Virus record (IMG/VR): IMGVR_UViG_3300020160_000328
Coordinates: 1 to 64,000 of that record
Reading direction: 5' to 3' (one strand)
Length of the DNA stretch: 64,000 bases
Source: a virus
Under the pieces are notes generated by a model. That model made no database searches. It was not told where the DNA came from and saw only the letters and a program-made list of their open reading frames with translations. Positions 32,636 through 41,971 of the stretch are shown here, in pieces (position 1 is the first letter of the stretch; each line of letters begins with the position of its first letter). Made by a program: the position numbers and the translations under genes.

Positions 32636-32675
32636 AAAATAGTTTTAACTTAAAGTGCAAAGTTAAAACTATTTT
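32636..32675 (-). terminator. terminator hairpin containing a promoter-like box
   Basis: Stem 32636-32651 pairs perfectly over 16 bp with 32660-32675, with an 8-nt loop. On the minus strand the stem is followed by a T-rich run, so it terminates the transcript of the coiled-coil gene at 32708..33064. The 3' arm and loop also contain TAACTTTG (minus strand, 32665-32658), a fit to the Bacteroidota -7 box 36 nt before the start of the exonuclease gene. One element may therefore end one unit and start the next. Confidence 0.75.
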
Positions 32676-32707
32676 TTTACATTTTAGCTATATAGCTAAT
32701 TTATTTT

Positions 32708-33064
32708 TTATTTTTTTAGTCTGTACGCATCAAACTCCTTTTTAAGCTTATCATATGAAATTTTTAGTTTCTCATAATTACCTTTTAAAGTGTTATACTT
32801 ACCTTCCTCATCCTCCAATTGGGCTGTCACATCTATCAGCTTTTTTTTTAAATCCATTACTTCTTTTCTAAGACTGTCATATTGTTCTAAAGCATTAGCT
32901 GTAAACTTATCATAACCTTCTTGCATCTTAGTAAGAGCATCAGCACCTAATTGTTTTTCTTCTATTTTTCTTTTTTTCTTCTCTAATATAAGAGCTATAA
33001 ATGATCCACTACCAAATAAAGTAGTTAAAATCAATCCTATGTTCTGTGCTATCCATGCTTCCAT
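32708..33064 (-). CDS. membrane-anchored coiled-coil protein (holin or spanin candidate)
   Basis: 118 residues. One transmembrane helix lies near the N-terminus (NIGLILTTLFGSGSFIALIL, ~8-27), followed by KKKR as a stop-transfer signal. The rest is heptad-rich coiled coil (DSLRKEVMDLKKKL … LKGNYEKLKISYDKLKKEF) with no enzyme motif. It ends its transcription unit at a strong terminator. Size and topology suit a lysis accessory (holin or inner-membrane spanin), but the endolysin gene is 15 kb away, so this is only a suggestion. Confidence 0.55.
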   Translation of the reverse strand: MEAWIAQNIGLILTTLFGSGSFIALILEKKKRKIEEKQLGADALTKMQEGYDKFTANALEQYDSLRKEVMDLKKKLIDVTAQLEDEEGKYNTLKGNYEKLKISYDKLKKEFDAYRLKK

Positions 33065-33068
33065 TAAG

Positions 33069-33887
33069 TTATTCTATTAGTGTGTTTATAATTTTGTATT
33101 GTTTTGGGTATTCATTTTTTACAATTGTTTCTATATTCTTATACCAAGTGTTATCATTCTTAGCTCCCCATATATGTATTAAACCTTGTTTTTCAATATC
33201 TTGATGATTACAATCCTTAGATAAAAAATAAGGTTCTATGTTTAGTAATTTAGCAGTTGTAGCTCCAAGATATTGTTCAAATATAACACAGTATAAACCA
33301 GGATGTCCTGTACTTAATATTGTTTCTATGTTATTGTCAACTAATTGAAATGCTTCTTCACAATACTTTCTATTGTAATTTAGATCATTACAACTATAAA
33401 TACCAAAGTTAAATGCTTCATCAACTAATCCCCAACTTTCAGGAAGACCTTGACCATACTCACTTAAGTTATTAAATTGACCTCTATAATAACCTTCAAA
33501 CCAATCTCCTCCTTCTATATTCTGAAATCCAATAGGAGCATTTAAAAAGTCTTGTGAAGGTTTTAAAAACATAATAAAATCATTATCTATATGTACAAAA
33601 GGTTTATCTTGTATTTGATATGCTTTTATTTTACCTAATGACCAAAAAGATTTTGGATATTTTTCTAATTCATCAAGGTCTGTTCTAATACTTGTAAAAG
33701 GTAAGTCTAATTCTTTAAAGATTGGTAATGATGCACTATCTGTAACTAATTCAACTTCATCAAAGAATTTGGCAGCTTGATTAACTGCCAAAGTCCATGA
33801 GTATAAATGAAATTTAGGATTTGCCCAATTAGTTGCTTGTACTAAAGCATTACCACTTGTATTCCAAAAACTAAATACTGCTTTCAT
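33069..33887 (-). CDS. GT-A-like glycosyltransferase-fold protein (DUF6734-like)
   Basis: 272 residues. The N-terminus has a Rossmann-like start (AVFSFWNTSGNALV). HIDNDFIMF at about residue 97 is a DxD-type metal/sugar-nucleotide motif, and it is preceded by SFWSLGKIKAYQIQDKPF, typical of small Bacteroidota glycosyltransferase-like proteins annotated DUF6734. The spacing to neighbours is 3-4 nt, inside the fibre gene group. It could glycosylate fibre proteins or host surface glycans. The substrate cannot be read from sequence. Confidence 0.55.
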   Translation of the reverse strand: MKAVFSFWNTSGNALVQATNWANPKFHLYSWTLAVNQAAKFFDEVELVTDSASLPIFKELDLPFTSIRTDLDELEKYPKSFWSLGKIKAYQIQDKPFVHIDNDFIMFLKPSQDFLNAPIGFQNIEGGDWFEGYYRGQFNNLSEYGQGLPESWGLVDEAFNFGIYSCNDLNYNRKYCEEAFQLVDNNIETILSTGHPGLYCVIFEQYLGATTAKLLNIEPYFLSKDCNHQDIEKQGLIHIWGAKNDNTWYKNIETIVKNEYPKQYKIINTLIE

Positions 33888-33890
33888 ATA

Positions 33891-34541
33891 TTAAGGTGTA
33901 AATGTTATACTACCACCTGTACATAAAGTATTATTAGGTGTACTATAAGTTCCTGCTGTAACAACAATTTTACTTATAGCATTAACACTTACTGGGAAAG
34001 GATAGTTACCACTAATTACTGTTGTACCAAAATTTATATAAGGGTTTTGTGCTAATACAGTATTAGCTTGATCAAGAAAAGTAATACTTCCTTGTCCTGC
34101 TGTAATACCTGTTTGTGTAAACTCGAAATAAACTTGACCTTCAAATACAGTAAATTTTACTTGTCCAAAAGTACCACCACAGAAAAATTGGTTACTACTT
34201 TGTGTATTAAATAATCTAGCATTTGCCCATGCTTCTACTAATCCACCATCTATTCCTGCTCCACCAGAACCAGAACCATTTGGATTACTTGAACCACCAG
34301 GAGTTACAATAACTTCTTCACAGCAAGTACAATAACCATCTTCAAATGGACCTATTTGTGTTAATTTAGTTTTAACACCTTTGAAAAGAACAAACTGTTC
34401 TTTTACATTTTTATTTTGTAGTACTGTTACTAAGTTAGCATTAGTACATTTACCATTAAGTTTGAACTTAATTTGTGTTGTAATCAAATCTTCATTACAA
34501 CATATTAATTTTTGTAAGTCTTTTATTTTTATAACATTCAT
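33891..34541 (-). CDS. putative fibre or receptor-binding protein
   Basis: 216 residues. The N-terminal ~90 residues contain paired cysteines (ICCNED, CTCCEE). A glycine/serine hinge (GGSSNPNGSGSGGAGIDGG, ~77-96) then leads to a C-terminal beta-sandwich-like domain (…GQVKFTVFEGQVYFEFTQTG…). This modular layout of anchor, flexible linker and terminal beta domain is common in phage decoration and fibre proteins. It neighbours other small fibre-like genes. No homologous domain can be named from sequence alone. Confidence 0.4.
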   Translation of the reverse strand: MNVIKIKDLQKLICCNEDLITTQIKFKLNGKCTNANLVTVLQNKNVKEQFVLFKGVKTKLTQIGPFEDGYCTCCEEVIVTPGGSSNPNGSGSGGAGIDGGLVEAWANARLFNTQSSNQFFCGGTFGQVKFTVFEGQVYFEFTQTGITAGQGSITFLDQANTVLAQNPYINFGTTVISGNYPFPVSVNAISKIVVTAGTYSTPNNTLCTGGSITFTP

Positions 34542-34586
34542 TATTTTATATTTATTTTTAATTGTTAATTTTAACCCATGCCCAAA

Positions 34587-34684
34587 CCTACAATCAAGAG
34601 GTCAGGGCTAATAACAGAGTTACAATGCAGTTACCTAAAATCAAAAGGAGTCTGCTAGTTATGATCTTTCCTAAAATCAAAAGG
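34587..34684. repeat. three copies of a 15-nt CCT…AGG repeat in an intergenic gap
   Basis: The 156-nt gap between two fibre-region genes holds CCTACAATCAAGAGG (34587-34601), CCTAAAATCAAAAGG (34634-34648) and an identical copy at 34670-34684. The copies start 47 and 36 nt apart. Each can form a weak CCT/AGG hairpin. No reading frame uses the gap. The copies may be protein-binding sites, RNA hairpins in the leader of the 34541 gene, or recombination targets for fibre exchange. Confidence 0.6.
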
Positions 34685-34697
34685 ATTGACCTAAATT

Positions 34698-35756
34698 TTA
34701 TTTACTTCCTATTTTTGTAATATGTCCAAATATATAAGGTTTATATCCTAAAGAATAATCACTTAAATCTGTTTGAAAATTACCTATTTTAGGAGTAATG
34801 TATATTGGTTGTGATAAATCACTAAAAATTCTTTTTTCATATACACCTGTTTCTGAATTATAAGATTCAGGTACACCTGCACTTAATCTAAAAAACAGTA
34901 CAGAATTTCTTTTATAAACTCTATTTGTTTTTGAATTAAATTTAATATCACCTATTTTTTTAACTCTTATAAATCCTTCAGAATTATCTAATATCATAGG
35001 ATAACTTAATAATTCTTCACTTATATTAGCTCTTCTTTTAATTTGGAAGAAATCTCTAACATCAATTTCAACAGTTATGTTTGGATTGTTTAATCTATTT
35101 AATCCACTGCCATTCATGTTATCTCCAAAGGATAAAGCTGTTTCATCTAACAACCATTCAGTTTGTTTAATACCAGGAAAATAATCACTTCCTATTGCTG
35201 TACCACCTGAATAAATAGTATCTACAATATTATTCTTATCATATCCACTATTAGCAGGATGAACAATTGCATTATGGAAATTATCTTTATTTCCTTTACC
35301 TGATATAACTAAATTTGAATTAGCTTGTTGTACACCTATCTTTTTATATGACTTGTTAGACACCATACAAAGTTCAATTCTTTTGTCAGGCAAAGATAAC
35401 CAATTATTAGTATTACTTGCAAATAAATTAAAATAAATATCAAATTGTTCTTTATAATATAATGTTGGAAAAATATAACCTAATAAACTTGTAATGTTAT
35501 TTGTTCTTGTACTTATACTATCTATCTCTTCCCTATTATTTTTTGGATCTATAGGGTCTCTTGGATTTGGTAAAAAAATCTTTCTTTTTGCTATTTGAGG
35601 TGTAGGTAAATATGATATTACTCCATCAATTAAGTCAGGTATTAAATCAATAATATCCTCCATGTTTTGACCTACATCAATTGGAGAGATACTATTTGTT
35701 GCTGTTTTAGTTGTAACAGCATTATGTACATTACTTTTTACTTGTGCTTTTGTCAT
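34698..35756 (-). CDS. putative head or tail fibre protein
   Basis: 352 residues. The N-terminus (KAQVKSNVHNAVTTKTATNS, then ISPIDVGQNMEDIIDLIPD) is of the type that anchors Bacteroidota phage fibres to the virion. The rest is beta-rich with many Asn/Ser turns. Its start overlaps the stop of the upstream gene as TAATG. The triple repeat lies immediately downstream. The role is inferred from position among structural genes. Confidence 0.4.
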   Translation of the reverse strand: MTKAQVKSNVHNAVTTKTATNSISPIDVGQNMEDIIDLIPDLIDGVISYLPTPQIAKRKIFLPNPRDPIDPKNNREEIDSISTRTNNITSLLGYIFPTLYYKEQFDIYFNLFASNTNNWLSLPDKRIELCMVSNKSYKKIGVQQANSNLVISGKGNKDNFHNAIVHPANSGYDKNNIVDTIYSGGTAIGSDYFPGIKQTEWLLDETALSFGDNMNGSGLNRLNNPNITVEIDVRDFFQIKRRANISEELLSYPMILDNSEGFIRVKKIGDIKFNSKTNRVYKRNSVLFFRLSAGVPESYNSETGVYEKRIFSDLSQPIYITPKIGNFQTDLSDYSLGYKPYIFGHITKIGSK

Positions 35757-36472
35757 TACATAAATGTATTATTAAATTCAAATGTATAGATTCCTTGAGG
35801 TTCTGTGTAAATTGCACTCTTAATACAAGTTTCATTTATACCTAATTTTTTTATACATTGAATTATTTTATTATAATTATATCTTTCTGTAACTACAGAT
35901 AAATTACCATTAAGTTTTAAATCAGTGTAATAGAATACTAAGTAATAGTAAGCTACTAGTTGTTTCATTAATAGTGTATTATCACTACTACCCATTACAG
36001 TTTCATGTAAAAGTATACATTGATTTGAATCTAATATATTACATTTAATACAATCATTAGTAGCTGTTAAATATTGATTATAAACAGCACCATTAATTAT
36101 ATTATATGATAGTAATTTCATTATAGCAGAAAGATAATCTTTTTCTTTTTTATCACAATCATCACATTCAGAACAAGCACAACCACACAATATGTATTCT
36201 ACATCCTCAACAAAAGACTTTAAAAAAGCTGTATATATAGATACATTTATTGTATCAAATAAAGCAGCTTTATCAGTAATAACAATTTTATATAAATCAT
36301 CTTTATTAGGTAGAGTTATATTTAATGTACCATTAGTAAATTGCTCAGGAATAAGAACTTCCCATTGATTTGAACCACAGTAAGTTTGAGTATATACAGT
36401 TACATATATAGCATTAGTGCCAGTTTTTGTAATAGTAAATGTATTATTATTTCTTGTTATTGTATATCCCAT
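35756..36472 (-). CDS. structural protein with N-terminal beta domain and Cys cluster
   Basis: 238 residues. The first ~85 residues form short strands (YTITRNNNTFTITKTGTNAI). A Cys-rich segment (CGCACSECDDCDKK, ~97-110) and a helical C-terminus with further cysteines (CIKCN) follow. Similar helical Cys segments recur in other proteins of this operon. It lies between a terminator upstream and the fibre gene downstream with TAATG overlap. Function is not recognised. Confidence 0.35.
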   Translation of the reverse strand: MGYTITRNNNTFTITKTGTNAIYVTVYTQTYCGSNQWEVLIPEQFTNGTLNITLPNKDDLYKIVITDKAALFDTINVSIYTAFLKSFVEDVEYILCGCACSECDDCDKKEKDYLSAIMKLLSYNIINGAVYNQYLTATNDCIKCNILDSNQCILLHETVMGSSDNTLLMKQLVAYYYLVFYYTDLKLNGNLSVVTERYNYNKIIQCIKKLGINETCIKSAIYTEPQGIYTFEFNNTFM

Positions 36473-36488
36473 TTTATTTTAAATATTA

Positions 36489-36514
36489 AAAAAGGGGTTA
36501 TTAAACCCCTTTTT
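36489..36514 (-). terminator. intrinsic terminator after the 405-residue structural gene
   Basis: AAAAAGGGGTT (36489-36499) pairs over 11 bp with AACCCCTTTTT (36504-36514) with a 4-nt loop. On the minus strand the stem is followed by a run of T. It lies directly after the TAA of the gene at 36516..37733, separating it from the fibre genes. Confidence 0.85.
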
Positions 36515-36515
36515 G

Positions 36516-37733
36516 TTATGCTATACCATCTGTAGCAGCTACCTTATTTTCAGTAGGTTCTACAACAGTTGGATTTGTATTAGCTGTTGCTGCATCATCT
36601 GCCAAAGCATCAAAACCTATAGGAGTGATTAATGTATCTAAGACAGTAGCTAAACCATTTCTAGTTACTGTATCAGTAGCAGGAACTGCTATAATACTTG
36701 CTAAGTTTCTTGTGTACTGTAACCATGCACCTTGTGATTCTTGATCATATGTTAATGCAAATTGATCATATTTCTGATTGATATCAGTATTAAATACTCT
36801 ATCATCAGCTACACCATTAAGTGTAGATAATCTATAAGGACTTTCACTGAATCCTTTAGCTTCATATTCTAACTGTTTAATATCATAACCTGAACCTTCT
36901 TCAAAAGCTACTGTTTGTGTAGTAACTAATGTTCCATTACATTTGAATCCTTCAATAGGAGAAGCTATAATAACTGTCTCTCTTGGGAAGAAGTATTTCA
37001 AGTTTAATGAACCTGCAAAGTTAGCTTGTGCTTGATTAACAGTTTCAATCTCTAAATCTGTATAAACAAAGTTAGCTGGATCTGTTTGAGTTGCATTAAA
37101 TGCCATAATAGCAAGTAATTGTGCATCTGTTACAACAGCACCTGCTGCAATAGCAGCTCCACCTGTTTGAGCAGAAGTTAAAGCTGTTCTAGCTAAAGCT
37201 CTTGCTTTTACTAATTTAGTTGGATCATTATTAATATTAATTAATAGTAATCTAGTAATTTCATTTGCATCACCTGAAGGACAAGTAGGTGCACATCCAT
37301 CACAACATCCAGTTACAATACTATAAGTTTTTGTGAACTGATTATAACCTTGACTTCTGTATATTTCTTGATTTCTTAATTCAAGTTTAATACCATACTC
37401 TGTTTCACAGTTTGCTGTGTAATCTTTAAGAACTACTTTCATAGGTCTTGAAGCTGTATGAGGTCTAAAGCTATAAAATTTTATGTTGTTTTTCTGTACT
37501 ATACTTCCTGAAGATTTAGCAACTTCATCAGTAATTCCATCCCCATTTAAGTCTAAACCTACTGCCAAATAGAAGTTTCTAACTCCAGTACCTGTTGTAA
37601 TAGATAGGTTTGTATTAGCATCAAAAACACCAATTTGACCTGGGCTTAAAGCTGTAATCTTACTACCTGCTGGTAATACAGCTTGGTTGTTTTTAGTTAC
37701 TAAAACTTTAAATACGTCATTATTTCTTGCCAT
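36516..37733 (-). CDS. abundant virion structural protein (unassigned)
   Basis: 405 residues. The N-terminus is MARNNDVFKVLVTKNNQAVL. The composition is unusually rich in Ala/Thr/Val compared with neighbours. There is a Cys group CCDGCAPTCPSGD (~142-154) and an EF-like turn DLNGDGITDE (~75-84). A private strong terminator and moderate composition suggest high expression, as for major tail or head-decoration proteins. It lies 11 nt from the ring-protein gene. The identity is not certain. Confidence 0.45.
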   Translation of the reverse strand: MARNNDVFKVLVTKNNQAVLPAGSKITALSPGQIGVFDANTNLSITTGTGVRNFYLAVGLDLNGDGITDEVAKSSGSIVQKNNIKFYSFRPHTASRPMKVVLKDYTANCETEYGIKLELRNQEIYRSQGYNQFTKTYSIVTGCCDGCAPTCPSGDANEITRLLLININNDPTKLVKARALARTALTSAQTGGAAIAAGAVVTDAQLLAIMAFNATQTDPANFVYTDLEIETVNQAQANFAGSLNLKYFFPRETVIIASPIEGFKCNGTLVTTQTVAFEEGSGYDIKQLEYEAKGFSESPYRLSTLNGVADDRVFNTDINQKYDQFALTYDQESQGAWLQYTRNLASIIAVPATDTVTRNGLATVLDTLITPIGFDALADDAATANTNPTVVEPTENKVAATDGIA

Positions 37734-37744
37734 AATTTTTAATT

Positions 37745-38464
37745 TTAATTAATTTGGTTTAAATTTATTTTTGCTTGTTTTAGTTGGTAATCTCCTGTTT
37801 GAAGATCCCCACTTGTTATAAGAACAGCTATATCAACAATTTCTCTATGTGTATGTTCAGGAAGTTCACAATCTTGAAACCCAGTTAATACAATACCATC
37901 AGGTAAGGTATATGATTGAGTAGGAAGAAAATCTTGAGCATTGTGCATATAAGCATGTTTCCTTATATAATTTAATTTTAATTGTGTTGGAACAAATGTT
38001 CCATCTGTAAATATTTTAATTCCTCTTTCAAAGAATCTTATGTTTACTTCTTTCCATTCAAAAGAAGATTTATCAAATACACTTAACTCATGTTTATCAT
38101 CATGTTGTCTTAAAATACAAGTTGCTTCTCTTGGAGAACATCCTGTTTTAGTTATAGTTACATTTGAAGATACATAGAACATATAATTAGTAGGTAATGG
38201 TACATAGTATGTAGTAGGTGTTAAAGCTATTGGTACTATTGAGTAATCATTAATTACTAAGGTTCTTATATCATCTATACTTCTTTGTGAAGTTTCAAAT
38301 CCTAAATGATTACTAACTCTTGGCTCTGCTACTGACTTGATAAAAATATCAATAGCTTCATTCATTTTCCAATCAATCTCAGGTACTCTTAAGTTCCTGT
38401 ATTGTTGAGAATCTAGCTTATTTAGTTTTTGTTTAAAGTCATAGTGAAAACCTCTTGAGTTCAT
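37745..38464 (-). CDS. neck/ring adaptor-like protein
   Basis: 239 residues. The pattern is MNSRGFHYDFKQKLNKLDSQ with conserved-looking EIDWKMNEAIDIFIK, then beta strands and an Arg/Tyr-rich patch (LNYIRKHAYMH). Similar proteins follow the capsid genes in crAss-like phages and related podoviruses and form the head-tail adaptor ring. The 6-nt spacing to the upstream gene indicates co-transcription. The exact ring number cannot be assigned. Confidence 0.45.
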   Translation of the reverse strand: MNSRGFHYDFKQKLNKLDSQQYRNLRVPEIDWKMNEAIDIFIKSVAEPRVSNHLGFETSQRSIDDIRTLVINDYSIVPIALTPTTYYVPLPTNYMFYVSSNVTITKTGCSPREATCILRQHDDKHELSVFDKSSFEWKEVNIRFFERGIKIFTDGTFVPTQLKLNYIRKHAYMHNAQDFLPTQSYTLPDGIVLTGFQDCELPEHTHREIVDIAVLITSGDLQTGDYQLKQAKINLNQIN

Positions 38465-38470
38465 ATTCTA

Positions 38471-39265
38471 TTAGTTTATTTTTTCTAAAATCTGAGCTTT
38501 CATAGCTTGATTCTTAGGATCTATAAAGTAGTCAACTGCTGACTCAACATCAAATCCTATTTGATCATCCATGTAGTACACTGCTGTACCCTCTTTTCTT
38601 AGAACATTTTTATATATACCTTCTAATACTAGAGCATGAATTGAAGTTCTAGTTTTATCTCTTTGAATCAAGTTAAGTACTTTTTCTGCACCAGCTTGTT
38701 CAACAGCATCATCTAGTTTTAAATCTACATAATCATCAGATTGATTTCTCACTGATATACCAAGTATGATTTGTACAATTTCAGCTTTTCTAGTTTTAGT
38801 CAATTTAGAACTTTCTAAAATTACTTTTCTTTTTACTGAAGCTTTAGAAGCTTTTAGTTCTATTTCTTCTTGCTCATCATAAATTACATACAAAGCATTT
38901 GGAAATTTACCTTCTTCATATTCTTTCATTGAATTAGCTACTAAATCTGAAGCTTTCATCAACTTGACTTTTATCTCATCTTGTGCTATAGAAGTATTAA
39001 ATATGTTTGTTTTGTATTCTAATTTTACTTGAGCTGCTGGAGAGTTCCAAAATTCATGAGGTTTACCTACCATATAATCAGGTGATAAATTATAACCTGT
39101 TGCTTTTTGTAATCTTTCTCTATCTTCTTCAGATAGACCTGTAGCAAATTGTCCTGTTCTAAGACTAATTAATGCTTCAATTGTTGTAGGTCTGGTAAAG
39201 ACATCTTTACCTTTAACTCCATGCCATCTTTCTCTCTCAATGGGTTTTACTTCTACTATTGCCAT
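38471..39265 (-). CDS. conserved capsid-adjacent protein
   Basis: 264 residues. The N-terminal motif ERERWHGVKGKDVFTRPTTI and the helical basic middle (ASVKRKVILESSKLTKTRKAE) are of the type seen immediately after the major capsid gene in crAss-like genomes. The C-terminal half has YMDDQIGFDVESAVDYF. It has its own leader with a TATATTTG box and a stable hairpin, so it may be expressed separately from the capsid gene. A virion assembly role is inferred. Confidence 0.45.
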   Translation of the reverse strand: MAIVEVKPIERERWHGVKGKDVFTRPTTIEALISLRTGQFATGLSEEDRERLQKATGYNLSPDYMVGKPHEFWNSPAAQVKLEYKTNIFNTSIAQDEIKVKLMKASDLVANSMKEYEEGKFPNALYVIYDEQEEIELKASKASVKRKVILESSKLTKTRKAEIVQIILGISVRNQSDDYVDLKLDDAVEQAGAEKVLNLIQRDKTRTSIHALVLEGIYKNVLRKEGTAVYYMDDQIGFDVESAVDYFIDPKNQAMKAQILEKIN

Positions 39266-39300
39266 TTTTCTTTTTTGTTTAAATTAATATTATTTGCAGA

Positions 39301-39322
39301 GGGAAAGTTTTTATACTTTCCC
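39301..39322 (-). terminator. hairpin between capsid gene and next gene
   Basis: GGGAAAGT (39301-39308) pairs perfectly with ACTTTCCC (39315-39322) around a 6-nt loop. No T-run follows on the minus strand, so it may be a 3'-end stabilising hairpin or attenuator for the abundant capsid transcript rather than a full terminator. Confidence 0.5.
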
Positions 39323-39333
39323 TATTTAGACTG

Positions 39334-39341
39334 CAAATATA
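39334..39341 (-). promoter_or_regulatory. -7 box TATATTTG upstream of the 264-residue gene
   Basis: Minus-strand TATATTTG followed by CAG, matching TAnnTTTG, 69 nt before ATG 39265 and within 20 nt of the capsid stop. The TTTGCAG extension is shared with the boxes at 41981 and 50600. No TTG at the right spacing was found. Confidence 0.45.
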
Positions 39342-39360
39342 AGAAATATTTTTCTATTTA

Positions 39361-40830
39361 TTAGACACCAACATTTCTTTTTAAGATTAACTCTCCACAT
39401 TTTGTAATATCTTCAATATGTACACCACATTGTTTAGATACGTGCATTGAGTAATATTCTCCTGAGTGACTCATTTGTCCACCTTTAGAAGGACCATAAG
39501 GACCAACTAAACCATTAACATAACCAAATTTGTAACCATCTTTTTTAGATACTAACTGTACATTTGAATTACCACCATCACCTGAGAAATCTAAGAAAGT
39601 AAATCTCATAGATTCTACTGGGTATCCTGTAATAGGATCAATCTCAAAGTTGATACTTCTATCATCATATAAAGGATTGTGAACTAATTCTAACTCAGCA
39701 CCATTGTGCATTTTGTATTGTACGAATTGGTAACCTACAGAATAAGCATTTGTATGGTATTCTGATTTAGCTTGTTGTACTGGGTTAAAGTTTTGATTAG
39801 CAATAATCCAACCTCTTTTTTCCATTACATCTTGCATAGCTCTATTGAACAAGATCATTCCATACTCTCCAGTAAATACTTTAATTTTTCTACCTGAACC
39901 TGGTTTAACTCTTGAGTAGAAGATATCTAATAAGAACTCTTCAATCAATTTAGCTGTTAATTCAGAGTAGTAATGTAAGTGAGAATCTTCAAGTTTTTCT
40001 TGAATACCTGAGAATGAATCTACACTTCTACCACTTGAACCTTCAATACTTCTAGCTTTTCTATTGTACCAATAAGCTCTTTCAAGCTCTCTGTACCATT
40101 GTTGCCAGTATTCTACCTCAGCAAATTTAACCCAAGAATCATGATATCCACCTTTTGAATCAGGTACTTTAACAGCTAAAACTTCTTCTGAAGCATAATC
40201 TGTTACTTGATATTTTTTTCTGAATTTACCCATAGAATCTCTTAGAGTCATAGGCATGCTGTATTGTGTAGAACCATCTTCATTTGCACCCTCTTCATAA
40301 GTAGAGTACATTTTAGCCCATTGTTGACCTGCTGCTAAGTACACTGGTGGTACAAAAGCTTGGAAATCATCTGATACCAATCTTACTGTATATACCCATC
40401 CATTACCATGTCTTTCCGGATCTTCCATAATTCTACATTGATATCTTTGTCCTGCTGTACCTGGTGTAATAACATCCCCAGCTACGAACCAATTTTCATC
40501 AAGTTTAATCTTGAATGTAGTTTTACCTTGACCTGGTGTAGTATTAGATGTAGGTTCTACATTCTCAATAGCTACAAGTGGTCTTGTATTAGCACCTTTT
40601 AGTTGCCATTCCCATTCATTTGTTGTAAGAACTTTTTCTGCTCCAGTTCCCCAAGCTATACTAGATAGTGGGTTATCAGAATAATAATTCTGTGCTGAGA
40701 ACAATTGATTCATTTTACCTTCAAATACATGAGGTTTAGCAATCAAAGCAGCTCCCAAGTGATTTAACTCAGTCATGTTAGCATGCCAAGGCATTTGTTT
40801 TGTTTTAAATTTACTTCCTAATGTTGCCAT
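39361..40830 (-). CDS. major capsid protein (crAss-like, HK97 fold)
   Basis: 489 residues. The N-terminus MATLGSKFKTKQMPWHANMT, followed by LNHLGAALIAKPHVFEGKM, and the later INFEIDPITGYPVESMRFTFLD are characteristic of Crassvirales capsid proteins. The order terminase, portal, acidic scaffold, this gene is the standard capsid module, with 16 nt separating it from the scaffold gene. Length matches the family (about 490-500 residues). Confidence 0.9.
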   Translation of the reverse strand: MATLGSKFKTKQMPWHANMTELNHLGAALIAKPHVFEGKMNQLFSAQNYYSDNPLSSIAWGTGAEKVLTTNEWEWQLKGANTRPLVAIENVEPTSNTTPGQGKTTFKIKLDENWFVAGDVITPGTAGQRYQCRIMEDPERHGNGWVYTVRLVSDDFQAFVPPVYLAAGQQWAKMYSTYEEGANEDGSTQYSMPMTLRDSMGKFRKKYQVTDYASEEVLAVKVPDSKGGYHDSWVKFAEVEYWQQWYRELERAYWYNRKARSIEGSSGRSVDSFSGIQEKLEDSHLHYYSELTAKLIEEFLLDIFYSRVKPGSGRKIKVFTGEYGMILFNRAMQDVMEKRGWIIANQNFNPVQQAKSEYHTNAYSVGYQFVQYKMHNGAELELVHNPLYDDRSINFEIDPITGYPVESMRFTFLDFSGDGGNSNVQLVSKKDGYKFGYVNGLVGPYGPSKGGQMSHSGEYYSMHVSKQCGVHIEDITKCGELILKRNVGV

Positions 40831-40846
40831 AATTTTTTATTAATAA

Positions 40847-41971
40847 TTAATTAAATAAATCAGATAAGCTTCTTCCTTGTAACGAACTTCCAGAGTTACT
40901 TGGTCTCAAATTCTTTCTCTGTTCTAAATTTGTTTTTACTTCTTTTGTTTTTTTAGTTATTACTTCTTTAGCAAATCCACTCATATCAAAATCACTTTCT
41001 ACAAGTTTAGCTAAAAGAATCATTTTATTAGTATCTTGAAATGTCTCAGCTAATTTCTTTTGGAAACCTGTTACTGATTTAGTATTAGATACTTTGTGTT
41101 CTTTCTTAGTTAAGAAATTAAATACTTTAATTTTATCTTGTGCAGATATTTTTAAACCATTAATTTCTTCTGTTTCATCTAAAGCTTCTTTTAATGTGTC
41201 TTTAAATTCATCTTCAGTTTCTTTTTGTTTTTGTCTATTAATTTCAGCTTGTTTTAAAAGATCTTCTTTTTGTTTCTCAACTTGTTCTTTTACTTTAGCA
41301 TCATATTTCAAAGCCATCTTTTCTTTTTTACCTGACTCAGTTAGATAAGCTAATCTATCTTCAACTTCATCCCTATCCCAACCCTCTTGTAATAGTTGGT
41401 ATCTAATTACTTCATCTTGGTAATCTTCATCAGCAATGTTACCTATAGGTAATTCAGTTACTTTACTAAAAGCTTTAAAAAACTCTTCTGTTGAACCACC
41501 ATCTCTTTTAAATTTAATAAATGCTTGAGCATCTTTATCTAATTCTTCAGTAGCCCATGATTTAAGTCTTTGAGAAACTTCTGTTTCATATTCTTCTTCT
41601 TGAAGTTCAATGAATCTATCTTCATCTATTTCTTCTCCTTCTTCTAATTGTACATGTTTAAAGATACCTGTATCCTTTAAATCTTTGTACATATCTCCAT
41701 AAAAAGAACCTTCATTTTGAGGTGTTTTAGTTTTGTCTTCTAAATCTTCCTCTTCTTCATCACCAAAACTAAACTTATCTTCAGTTTCTTTTTCTTTATC
41801 CTTTTCAGGAGTTTTAGATTTATCCTCTTCAGGTTCCTTATCTTTCTCAGGATCTTTAGCTGGTTCTTTCTTCTCTACTTCTTCAGGTTTTGTAACTCCA
41901 AAGAAATCTTCAGTACTATTTTCCCAATCAAAGTTTAATAAATCATTCTGTGTTTCTAATTCTGTTGCCAT
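40847..41971 (-). CDS. capsid scaffold-like acidic protein
   Basis: 374 residues from ATG 41971. A TTG 12 nt upstream could open the frame, but it is part of the TAAATTTG box, so the ATG is preferred. The first ~110 residues are an extreme Glu/Lys/Asp/Pro low-complexity stretch (KEPAKDPEKDKEPEEDK). The middle is helical with long charged coils (VKEQVEKQKEDLLKQAEINR) and the tail ends in SLSDLFN. Position between portal and capsid genes and this composition are typical of a scaffolding protein that is removed from the mature head. Confidence 0.65.
   Translation of the reverse strand: MATELETQNDLLNFDWENSTEDFFGVTKPEEVEKKEPAKDPEKDKEPEEDKSKTPEKDKEKETEDKFSFGDEEEEDLEDKTKTPQNEGSFYGDMYKDLKDTGIFKHVQLEEGEEIDEDRFIELQEEEYETEVSQRLKSWATEELDKDAQAFIKFKRDGGSTEEFFKAFSKVTELPIGNIADEDYQDEVIRYQLLQEGWDRDEVEDRLAYLTESGKKEKMALKYDAKVKEQVEKQKEDLLKQAEINRQKQKETEDEFKDTLKEALDETEEINGLKISAQDKIKVFNFLTKKEHKVSNTKSVTGFQKKLAETFQDTNKMILLAKLVESDFDMSGFAKEVITKKTKEVKTNLEQRKNLRPSNSGSSLQGRSLSDLFN

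Noticed and set aside
34587-34684. Possible CRISPR array
   Set aside because: Repeats are only 15 nt, spacers are unequal (32 and 21 nt), and no cas gene is present.
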